NCBI RefSeq assembly: GCF_001659605.2 | Contig: NC_035173.2 | Location: 8,629,331-8,693,330 of the forward strand | DNA length: 64,000 nt | From: Manihot esculenta | Taxonomy: Eukaryota; Streptophyta; Magnoliopsida; Malpighiales; Euphorbiaceae | Direction of reading: 5' to 3' | In this document: positions 32,329 through 42,624 of the stretch, piece after piece | How positions within the stretch are numbered: position 1 is the stretch's first letter | Layout of the letters: every line of letters begins with the position of its first letter | Translations under genes and position numbers: made by a program | The notes under the pieces: model-generated | The model's input: the letters and a program-made list of their open reading frames with translations, nothing else | Told to the model about the DNA's origin: nothing | The model's database searches: none

Positions 32329-34554
32329 TGTAATACCCGGCTGGAATCCGGCACCGGAATTCCTGTGGTCAGGTGGAATCCGGGGTGTTGGAATTCTATA
32401 AAAGGGTAGGACTTATGTTTTCTCAGTGGTATGATGTGTTTTAGGTTTTAAGTTATATAGTTTTGAGTTTTGCAGAGAAAATAGTTCATGGAGACTTCAG
32501 CCAAGTTCGGCCGCCGAAGGTAAGTTCGGCCGCCGAAAGTGCCCAATGTTCGGCTTCCGAAATTCAAGTTCGGCCCCCGAATGTTGCATGGTTTTGCATG
32601 CGATTGGGCAGCCGAAGCTGAGTTGGCTAGTGAGCTGAGTCATGTTTTGTTTGACAAGTGTTGGCCTCAGATTCTTGCCATGGAATGGCCACGTCTCTTA
32701 TGACTCATCTGTACATGTTTTTGATTGTTCTTCCAGCAGTTTGAGGTGCTTGCAAAGGTGTTGAGAGTTGAGAGAAACAAAAGTTACGCTTGTGAGATTT
32801 TGAGAGTTTGAAGAGAGGTTGATCTGTTTTTCCTTTGTTCAGTGTGTGTATCTTCCTGTTTTCAGAGGTAAAGGCAGTTTTAGACCCTGTTTATATGTTT
32901 TCTGAAGGGTTAAAGGAAGGAGAAGCATGCTTAGGTTATTCATGGTAGTTTTTGATGAGTTATGTATGTATACATGTTGATGCGTTATGTTTGTTTTGTT
33001 GTTTGGGGTTATTAGCCAGTTTTGGACCCCTGTGAACATATACTTGAGTATATGTGTGTTATGTGAAGGATGCATGTTCGAAAGTGTTGAAGGGAAGGAG
33101 GAGATGGTTTGCCGTTGAAGCTGAGTTGAACTCAGGTTCGGCAGCCGAAGGTTCATTCGGCCGCCGAACCTCCTGCATGGTGGCTTGGCTGCCACAGCTT
33201 GCCCCTGAGTGTTTTTGTATGTTCGGCTCTGTTTGGGGGATTCGGCCGCCGAAGGTGCCGCCGAAGGTTAGAGACTTTCGTCTCTGGAGTATGTTTTGGC
33301 CCCCGAAGCTTGCCCCCGAAAGGGTTCGGCCGCCGAAGATTGAGTTTCGGCCGCCGAAGGTGCTTGAGTTTCGTCTCTGGAGAGGACATTCGGCCGCCGA
33401 ACCTGCCGCCGAAAGTGTTCTGTCCAGCTTTTCTTTTGCATGTTTTGCATGAGTTGTAGACTGAGATTAAGGGGTTTCTTGGGTAGTTTACTAGAGTTAT
33501 TCTTAAGGTCGTTTGGTCCCTCATTTAAGTCTTTATGTGTTTATACAGACCAGAGGAACCAGAGAGAGCAGCAGTGAGTACTGCTCCAGAGGTTCAAAGC
33601 CTGCAGAGTCAGTCAGTCCAGATAGCCAGAGGTGAGTGGAACTAAACTTCATGTTTTTAAGAAGACAATAGAATGTTTTAGCATATCTCATGCATCATGA
33701 TTATGCAAATAGGTTGATTGCATTACTATTCACGAATATGTTGCATTGCATTGTTAATTGTGGGTGTGAGTAAATGCTGAATGATCCAATAGTCTCTGAG
33801 TTAAGACCAGGAGCCTTTGACTACGCCCTGGCAGGTATAGTAAAGACCAGGAGCCTTTGACTACGCCCTAGCAATGGTAAGTACAGAGGTGTTATACACA
33901 TATACATATATGACAGGAAGACCAGGTGCTCGATTCTACGCCCTGGCACGGAAGTTACTGAGGCTATGTGGTGACAGGTTTACTCTTGATGTGGCTTGTC
34001 TGTGATATGATGCATTCCATGAGATCATATTTTATGACTGATTTTATTATTCTACTCACTGGGCTATAGAGCTCATCCCACTCCCTTAATCCCAGTCTTG
34101 CAGGATCTCAGTGTACAGTGTACAGGGGAAAGTCAGAAGAGGTCAGAGATAAGAGAAGAAACGTGTAATAGCTTAGAGTGGACATGTAATATGAAAGAGA
34201 TATGTTAATTATGTTTATAGTTAGACCTGTGCTTGACATAGTTGTGTTGTAAATCTTTGGTTTTTGTACATGATCAGGTTATGTATATATTTTGCTGAGT
34301 ATGTGAAACCCAGGCTTAACAGGTATGAGATAACCCATCTAGAGCCAGCTCTAGTCAGGGGTACAGACAGAGATAGTGCATGCACAGGTTAAGCCTTGGA
34401 TCAGGAAAAAGAGTTTTTATTTTCACATAAAATGTATGATCATGTATGAGATTTACAGGTACACAGAGTATATAGCAGGCTTGCTACGGGTTCTGGCGGC
34501 CTTACGCCGACCTGAATCCTAGCGCCGGTGACGGTCCGTTTTGGGGTCGTTACA
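32329..34554 (+). repeat. Gypsy-C 3' LTR
   Basis: 2226 bp, same length as the 5' copy. It has five substitutions by eye, for example cccggctgg here against cccgcctgg in the 5' LTR. It ends at the TSD gctct. Confidence 0.95.
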
Positions 34555-34643
34555 GCTCTTGGCAAAGCAGGGGGACGCCCTTCTATACCCTCATTCTCGG
34601 GCGGAGCTCCAGTCAATCTAGCTGATCGACGGGTTCCTCTCAT
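34555..34643 (-). CDS. Gypsy-A gag N-terminus (start of polyprotein)
   Basis: The first 29 codons of Gypsy-A gag, from the ATG at 34641-34643: MRGTRRSARLTGAPPENEG to PALPRA, where Gypsy-C inserted. The next base of the same codon is at 25151, and the frame then continues with MSQRAGRE. Gypsy-C gag has the parallel sequence PPALPRARSQR, which supports this start and the junction. Confidence 0.85.
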
Positions 34644-34913
34644 CTTAGCTTCTGAAAACATAACATGAACTTTAGCATCATAGGATCCATGTAACAACAT
34701 GAACACTCAACTCATAGCATAGCATATCATAGCATATCATTAAATGCACATGTATAAAATCATGGCATTACACATCAAGACAGGACTCAACATCCTATCC
34801 TAGTGGACATGATCTTCCTATTGTGCTTGCCCTCTAAAACAACCTCTTTCCGATGTGAGATCTCTCTAATCCCTGAGCATCTTAGCTCAGCACACCGTAC
34901 TCTAGAGGCCCTA

Positions 34914-34926
34914 TGCTCTGATACCA
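34914..34926 (-). other. Gypsy-A primer-binding site (tRNA-iMet)
   Basis: On the minus strand this reads TGGTATCAGAGCA, three bases inside the 34930-37198 LTR. It sets the minus-strand orientation of Gypsy-A. The 34644-34913 stretch is its untranslated leader. Confidence 0.9.
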
Positions 34927-34929
34927 ATC

Positions 34930-37198
34930 TGTAACAGCCCGCTTACCGGACCATCACCGGCACTAGGATCCAGATCGGCTTAAGGCCGCCGGGACCCGTA
35001 GTAAGCCTACTGTCAACTCTGTGTACCTGATAAATCCCATACATGATCATACTTAAGCTTAAAACTGTTACTTACTTTTTTTTTTTTTTTCTTTGCTTGA
35101 CTATCTTTTCTTGTCTTGAAACTTTTCTCATCAACTAAGCCTGGACTATGCATGCTCTGTCTGTATGCACTCGAAGAGTGATACCTGCTATGGTACCATA
35201 CAGTAACTACAGAGATAGAAAGACTACCATGCACCAAGCCTAGCGCATCATAACAACATTATCTTAATCATAAAATGATCATGAGCAAAGGGATAAACAT
35301 ACACTAGGGCCAAGCACAATTCTATAACTCAATACATAACTTGCTATTACATCATTTCTATACATTACATAAACTCTGTACTGTACATCATTATCATGTC
35401 CACTATTCTATACTATTACATATGCCTTTACCCTTGCTTTCTCTTTCTCTTTCTCTTCTCTGAGGCCCTGAAAAATGGGGTTAGGGAGAGGGATGAGCTG
35501 CTAAAGCCCAGTGAGCGGAATCTATAAAAACAATCACATTTAAAACATGCTATCATATGATGCATCACTGCACAAACATTTCACATCTCGGATTGGACAT
35601 GATCCCAAAACTCCCTCTGTCAGTGCCCGGCCCCCAAAGGAGCTCACACAGGTCTTTCACTAACTACTCATGGTGCCCGACCCTATAAGGGCTCTCACAG
35701 GACTCATCCAAGGTAAATGCCCGGCCCCAAAGGAGCTCACACAGGACATACAATAATGACAGACTTATGGGCTATTGAGATCGCCTCGGTCCAATCCACA
35801 TATACAAGTAATAATGCAATGCATCAACTTGGTGAATACTAATGCAAAGCATCCTACATAAACATGGCATTAATGATGCATGAATCATGCTAAAACAGTT
35901 CTTAACTTTTAAAATAAAGTTCTGTTCCACTCACCTCTGTCAACTGCTGAGCAGTCTCTGTAACTCTAACTCTGTGGGCCTCCTTGGTCTCTCGGGTCCG
36001 TACCTACACAGGTGGACTCAAATGAGGACCAAACTTACTTAAACATAACTCCTACTATCTCCCTAAAACCCCTCTAAAACATCATAGGCATGCATGGAAA
36101 CATGGGCAAAAGAAGGCTGGACTGGGCACTTTCGGCGGCTGGTTCGGCGGCCGAAACCTCCCTCCAGAGACGAAACTCATGCATGTTCGGCGGCACCTTC
36201 GGCGGCCGAAAGTCTCATCCAGAGACGAAACTCATGCACTTTCGGCGGCCGAACTCCCTCTTTCGGCGGCCGAAAGCCCCTTTCTCACCCAAAAGCCAAG
36301 CTTTCGGGGGCAAGGTTTGGCAGCCGAAACTGCCTCCACAAGGGGTTCGACGGCCGAACCTTACTTCGGCGGCCGAACCTGGATTCTCCAGAAAGGCAGA
36401 ATCCGAGCACAACTCATGCTTTCAGCCTCCAAATCCTATCAAACACCCATAACATGCATACCAACACTTCTCAACTAACATATAACATAACTCATGCATA
36501 TAGAGGCCTAAAAACTAGTTCAAGCCCCAAAAACAACAACAAAACGCATATGATCAACATATGCTCAAACTCATGCTTATACCCCAAAACATGCCATAAA
36601 CCTCTCCAAAACTTCTAAAACTTGCTTTAAACATAAGGGGAGGTGAGGATCCATGCTTACCTCTTGAAGAACTAGAGGATTGATGATCCAAGCTTGGAGA
36701 TAGGAGAAAACTCAATCAAACTCTCCAAGTGCTCAACTTTGCTTCCTTTTGCTCAAATCTCTAAAACAAAGCTCAAAACAAGTTAAAACATGCAAGATTT
36801 GAGGAAAACATGAGAAATCACACCAAGGAGAGCTTGAACCTACCTTTGACCCAAAAACAGAGTGTTTAACACTCAATTCTCGGGCAAAGGGGCTTTTGTA
36901 GTGGCCAACCGACTCTTCCTTCGGCGGCCTAACGTCCATGCGAAACCATGCAACTTTCGGCGGCCGAACTTCACCTTCGGCGGCCGAACCTGGCTTTTGT
37001 CCCCTTGGCCTTTTCATTTCAAAACTCAATGTTCTTAACTCAAAACATGCAAACATGATAAAAACACTTAAAAAACATCTTAAAAACAACCTTTCTTATA
37101 CCCTTAGGGCAAGCTCCGACATCCTCGAATCCCGACTTCCAACGAAAAATCCGCCGGAACGTAGGAATTCCGATACCGGGGTCTAGCCGGGTATTACA
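34930..37198 (-). repeat. Gypsy-A 5' LTR
   Basis: 2269 bp. It differs from the other LTR at about nine bases, for example ttcgacggccgaa at about 36347 against ttcggcggccgaa, and in poly-T length. It has the same palindrome array and modules as the 3' LTR. Confidence 0.95.
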
Positions 37199-37581
37199 AT
37201 TTTGGTCAGAAATCGAATCGAACCGAACCGGTCTGATTCGGTTCGATTCGGTTCGATTTGATTGGTTTCGATTTTTAATAATTTTTTTATTTTTTACACT
37301 TTATTTTTAATATTTTAAAATTTAATTAAAATATTTTAATCTTAATATGATTTAATTTCTCTATATTATTGAATAAATATATTATTATCACTAATCGGTT
37401 CGGTTCGGTTTTTTCGGTTTTTTTCTGATCAAAATCGAACCGAACCGAAATAACAGAAATTTCTGAAATTAAAAACCGAATCAAATCAAAATGTATAAAA
37501 AAACCGAACCAAATTTTCAAATCAATTCGGTTCGATCAGTTTTTTCGATTTGAATCGAATACTGCTCACCCCTACTTCTCA

Positions 37582-40448
37582 TATAATAGACCCAATGTCA
37601 TATATTTTGAGCCCATAATAAATGGGTCTAAATAAAATTTTTATATTATTTATATTTATTTATCATTTATATAAATGTGTATAAACACACGTGAACATAT
37701 TTCAACATTGATTATTAGGAATATTACATAATGCTACTCAAACATTAGAATTTTGACCAAGAGATTTAAAATCTCAACGGTCAAGAAAATAGAAAACAAA
37801 GGAATAAGAGTCAGGAGAGTTAGTGATTAGAGCTCCCTATTACCTATTTAGTGTTAAGAGTCACACTATTGGCATGTTTCATAGTTAACAATTCCAAGAG
37901 GTATCGAACACTAGAACAACCCTCCCACCAATCTTCAATCCTCCCATAGAACAATCAATGAAAGTTCTAAAATATAAATCTCTTAAATACCTATATACCT
38001 GCAATATAAAAATTAAAAAAAATTATTTACACTAACCCGACAATTAAAGAGAAAACTCACTCGTTAAAGTTAAGGAATGGACATTCCTTATTCAAAATGG
38101 ATAAGAAAAAATCACAAAATTTAATAGTTTAAAGAAAAATAAAAATATAAATACATAAATTTTTTCTCTCTAAAATTTAAAGAGAGTTGAAGAACTCATA
38201 TTTAAATTTATTTCTACTCGATTGAAATATATATAAGTTTATAATAAAATTGTAATTATTTTTAGAGTTTAAGATTTTCTTCCATTAAAAAAAAAATATT
38301 TTCTTAATATTGTATATAAGAATAATCTCTTCTCCTCCTTTAATACTAACTTGCTCAATGAGCTTGTTTATGGATAAGAATTGGATAGAATTTGAATTTG
38401 TACGGTGCTGCTAGCATCTCTCATCTTTTATTTGCTGAATATCGTATTTAATATTTCGATTTTTCATCATAACTCATCTTTTACTGAATAATTTAAGTAT
38501 TTATATAAAAATAAAAAATACGATTAAAAAGTAAATCTCATTAGTTTTGTAATTACAAAATCTCCGATCAAATAACTTAGGATTCTCTTATTAATTAATT
38601 CCATTGAATTTTTTTATCATATAATTTTTTTTAACATTAATTTCTGATTATAATGATATTGCCAAATATTTATGATAATACTGATTATAAATTTTTATTT
38701 TATGCATAAAATGGTATTTTCCATTAATTTTTCTTAACATTAATTTCTGCCTGGCTAATATGGTGTTCTTGATTACGACAATAGACTAGTCTTAAGAAAT
38801 TCATCCAACCATATATACTTGAAGCCATAGAGTTTAAGATTTTTAGACTATTTTCATTCAATTTTTTTTTAATCCCTTTTTTTTTCTGACCAAGCAAAAT
38901 TTATAGAGTACCATAGAGTTTCCATATCAATATATTCCATATGTTTTTTTATAAATTATCCTATATAAAATAAAATGATATTAATTATTTTTCTTTCTAT
39001 TAAAATTTGAAGTCAAGATTTTTTAATTTTAGAGACAATTTCAGTATTATTAATTAAAATTTATTATTATCGATGGGTTTAACTCATTAGTACTGAAATC
39101 GTCTATAATTATGAAATTTAAATTTTAATATTATTAATTTATGAAAAAATTAAAATAAATATAAATGGATAACGATAAAATAAAATAGAAAATTAGAATA
39201 TTTGATTTTGGATAAAGTAGTTAATGATAATATAATATTTGATATTGACACTTAAAAATTATAATGCACATGAATAAATCTCTCGTGTTACCTGTGAAAG
39301 GATGCTTACTTCTTTGTGGATATTATGATACTCAACACTAAAGAAGATAGAGTCCTGCAGTTGAGGGTATTATTATTTGAAGAAAAGGATAAAGACTTCC
39401 CACGTATTACCCTATCTTTATAGCTCAATCAAAAATTATTCAACACCAAGTTTTCTTCATACAATCTCTCTCTTAAAAATAAAAACAATTTAATCAACAT
39501 TTTCGAAATGGACAAAAAATCTTTTCTTTCATCTAAGATAAAATTTCAGAAATTTTTAAATTATATAAGGGTAGTTATCTGATTCTATTCGATAATACTA
39601 ACTATTTTAATAAATTTAGTGTAATCATATGTATTTTGAATTTTGCTGAACGAAAATAAATACTATTCGCATTGGATCGGCTTACTAAAAAGTCAAGTGA
39701 TTTCAGCGAGTATTTACTTTATTTAGGAGAATTGAATTTTTAACCTCACTTAGAAAAAAAAAGTGTGAAAAGAATGAAAAGATGTAAAGTCGACCACAAA
39801 GGGATTAATTTTGATTTATTACTTCAACTCTTGTTTGATTGCTGATAGAATAAGAAAAAGGGTAAGGCTAATATACAAATTATATATAAAAAAAGCCCTC
39901 TCATTGGACCAATTTGAACTAATGGTTGGATGGACTTATAGATAATTGAAAATTACAGGGATAAAATAATAAATAATGGCAAACTCTAAAGATCTCATAA
40001 GAATAGAAGATAATTAGATTTTTAAATTATTAATTTTTCAAACACAATTAAAATAAAAAAAATTAATTCAATTAAATTTACATAAAATCAACCATTTCAA
40101 ATCAAAGTGAAAATAAATATGGATGCATTCTTTCGATCCCTCTCCATCGAATTAGAGAATATTATTCACAATATCCACTTGTTGAATGTTAATCTTGCTC
40201 GGTCTATTAGTTGTATCCCTAAACATAGAGATGCTTGATTTAGCTTATAAATTTTAAAAATAAAATAACCTATTTGTTTATAATATTTTATGAGTTTATA
40301 GGTTAAAAAGAATAAGTTGAGAGTACCAATTTTTCATTTTAAATCCTATAAATTTTAAACTTGACCAAATAAATTACCATATTATCATTATTTAATTTTA
40401 ACACTTTTTCATATATCTTATTTAATTTCATTTATTAATTTTGATAAT
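37582..40448. other. AT-rich intergenic DNA, no gene seen
   Basis: About 2.9 kb of A/T-rich sequence with no long open frame, no recognisable protein motif and no clear transposon termini. Confidence 0.5.
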
Positions 40449-40453
40449 AAATA

Positions 40454-42619
40454 TGTAACGACCCGGAAACCGGATCGCTACCGGCGCTAGAATTCAGATC
40501 GACTTAAGGTCGCCGGAACCCGTAGCAAGTCTAACATACAATCTGACATACCTGATAGAATCCCATACATAATCACACATTCATAAAAACTTAAACTTTT
40601 CATATACCAAGCTTGACCTGCACATACATCATAACCGTAAACATAAAAAATCCCATACTAGAGCCTTTATCAAATGCTCTAGTAAGGTCAATATCTCATA
40701 CATCAAGCATGATTCATCACATCTCATCATTAAAAACATTTACATAAAGACCATGTACAAAAGGGATTACAATCTATCAATAGGGTCAAGCACAGTACTA
40801 TCCTCAATACATTACATGTCTACTACTAATCTATTACATCATGCTATACCAGAACTCTGATGACTCTCCCACAGCTACATGTGCTCCTACAAACCTGGGG
40901 GTTAGGGAAAAGGGGTGAGCTACTAAAACCCAGTGAGCAAAACAATAAAACAATTTATAAACATATGCTTTTATAAAATGTATCACAACACAAACAATTC
41001 ACATCTCGGATGGACATGACCCAAAACTCCCTCTACTCTGTGTCCGGCCCTCGGTGGAGCTCCTCAGGACTTCTATTACATAACATATCATAATGCCAGG
41101 ACGCGTGGAATGGGCAGCCCTGGACTTTCTTACATTGTGTCAGGACGTGTGGCATGGGCAGCTCTGGACTTTCTTACATCGTACCATATCATATCATTTT
41201 GAGGGCTAGTGGGTCTTTCTCTGGTCCATCCACACCAACAACAAATTATGCAATGCAGCATATTCGTGAAATCTAATGCAAACAGCCTAATACATATACA
41301 TGGCATTCATGATGCGTGAACATGCTTAAAACATTTGATTGCTTTAAAAAATGAAAGAGTTATGTTCTACTCACCTCTGTCTGACTCTGGAACAGCTAAC
41401 TCACGGCTGATCACCTCGGTTCCTCAGGTCCAATCCTACACAGATGGACTCAAATGAGGGACCAAACAAACTCTATAAAGACTCTAAACATCTCACCAAA
41501 AACCCCCTAAAACATCATAAAACATGCATAAGAAACAAGCAAAGAAAGGTTGGGCAGGGGATTTTTGGCGGCAGGTTCGGCGGCCGAAGGTCCCTACAGA
41601 GCCGAAAGCCAGACACTTTCGGGGGCAGGGTTCGGCTGCCGAAAGCCTTCACAGATCCGAAAGTCACTAACCTTCGGGGGCAGGTTCGGCGGCCGAAACT
41701 CCCCTCCAAAGCCGAAAGTCCAACTTTCGGGGGCGAGTTTAGGCGGCCAAAACTGCCTCCCCTAGGAGGTTCGGCGGCTGAATCTTACTTCGGTTGCCGA
41801 ACCTGGGTGTTCCTGGGTTGCCGAACCTGGGTGTTCCTGGGTGACAGAACCCGATTCTGTCTCGCCCATCCAGCCCCCAAAACTCTCCAAAACACACATC
41901 CAACTATTCTAAAACATGTATAAACACATATTCGAGCTTATAGGGGCTTAAAACTAGCCTATACCCCAACAAATATCAATATAGCATCACATTTATCATT
42001 AAACTAACATAAACTCTAACATTTTAGATCTAACCAAAGCATGCATCAATACCCCTTAACCCTTCATAAAACTTACGTAAAAACATAAGAGAAAATGAGG
42101 ATCTACACTTACCTCTTGCCTCTTGAAGATCAAGGGTAGATGCGACCCAAACTTGGAGATGAAGAGGAAACGAGTTCCGGAGGTCTCCAAGCTTCAAAAC
42201 TTTGGATTGAGCTTAAAATATTCAAAAACAAGATAGAAACTCATAAAAATCATGAGAGACTTGAAGGAAAAGCACAAGATCGACAAGGGGTGGCAGAGAC
42301 TCACCTTACTCGAAAATGGAGAGAGAAAACTCGTCCATTTTTGGACAGGGGGCCTTTTATAGGTGGCTAGCCAGATCACCTTCGGGGGCCAAAGGTGCCT
42401 CCGCATCCGCCCCATGATCGGCGGCCGAACATGGACCCTTCCCTCAATCTCTTTTCTTTTCTTCTTTAAAACTTTAACTCAAAACTAACCATTAAAATCA
42501 TGAAAAACATTTTGTAAAAACATGTTTTACCCTTCTAGAGGTATCCAAGATTCCGGATTCCAACGGAAATTCTGTCGGAAGGTTGGAATTCCGACGCCGA
42601 AATCTAGCCGGGTATTACA
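40454..42619 (-). repeat. Solo LTR of a Tekay-type Gypsy family
   Basis: 2166 bp, TGTAACGACCC...GGTATTACA, flanked by the perfect TSD aaata (40449-40453 and 42620-42624). It aligns end to end in layout with the Gypsy-A LTR (same terminal blocks, TTCGGCGGCCGAA-type palindromes at 41570-41790, repeated ~41-bp module at 41097-41180) but is clearly diverged, so it is a sister family. No internal region is present. A matching TSD around a single LTR implies unequal recombination between two LTRs of one element. Confidence 0.92.
42354..42361 (-). promoter_or_regulatory. TATA box of the solo LTR
   Basis: TATAAAAG on the minus strand, ~260 bp into the LTR in its own orientation. The same site is at 63778-63785 in the terminal LTR. 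In Gypsy-A the equivalent position (about 12537) reads tacaaaag. Confidence 0.5.
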
Positions 42620-42624
42620 AAATA

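Larger units (their letters stand above)
25157..34554 (+). mobile_element. Gypsy-C: Tekay/Del-type chromovirus (plus)
   Basis: A 9398-bp element with 2226-bp LTRs (25157-27382 and 32329-34554) and the perfect TSD gctct (25152-25156 and 34555-34559). By eye the LTRs differ at five positions (0.2%): young, but older than Gypsy-B. Its polyprotein is closely related to that of Gypsy-A, into whose gag it inserted in the opposite orientation. Pol is open from 28993 to 32250. Gag carries an internal deletion and two stops, so this copy would depend on gag supplied by another element. Confidence 0.95.
10571..37198 (-). mobile_element. Gypsy-A: Tekay/Del-type chromovirus (minus)
   Basis: Ty3/Gypsy element bounded by ~2270-bp LTRs (10571-12840 and 34930-37198) and the perfect TSD atttt (10566-10570 and 37199-37203). 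The primer-binding site and polypurine tract show it is transcribed on the minus strand, so the right-hand LTR is the 5' LTR. Without its two passengers (Gypsy-B and Gypsy-C) it is about 9.9 kb. By eye the LTRs differ at about 9 bases plus a poly-T length change (0.4%). The polyprotein pieces at 34643-34555, 25156-23101 and 15801-12948 join in one frame. The C-terminal chromodomain-like tract identifies the Tekay/Del-type lineage. Confidence 0.95.
10461..37581. mobile_element. MITE-like element split by the Gypsy nest
   Basis: Two pieces, 10470-10570 and 37199-37572, form one ~470-bp non-coding element rich in inverted CGGTTCGGTTCGG units. The ends are inverted: gggtgagcattcgg on the left, and ggggtgagcagtattcg when the right end is read on the other strand. 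It is flanked by the 9-bp direct repeat tacttctca (10461-10469 and 37573-37581), a TSD length typical of Mutator-like elements. It has no coding capacity. Gypsy-A inserted into it at atttt. The family resembles widespread plant GGTTCGGTT repeats; the superfamily is inferred from the TSD only. Confidence 0.75.
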
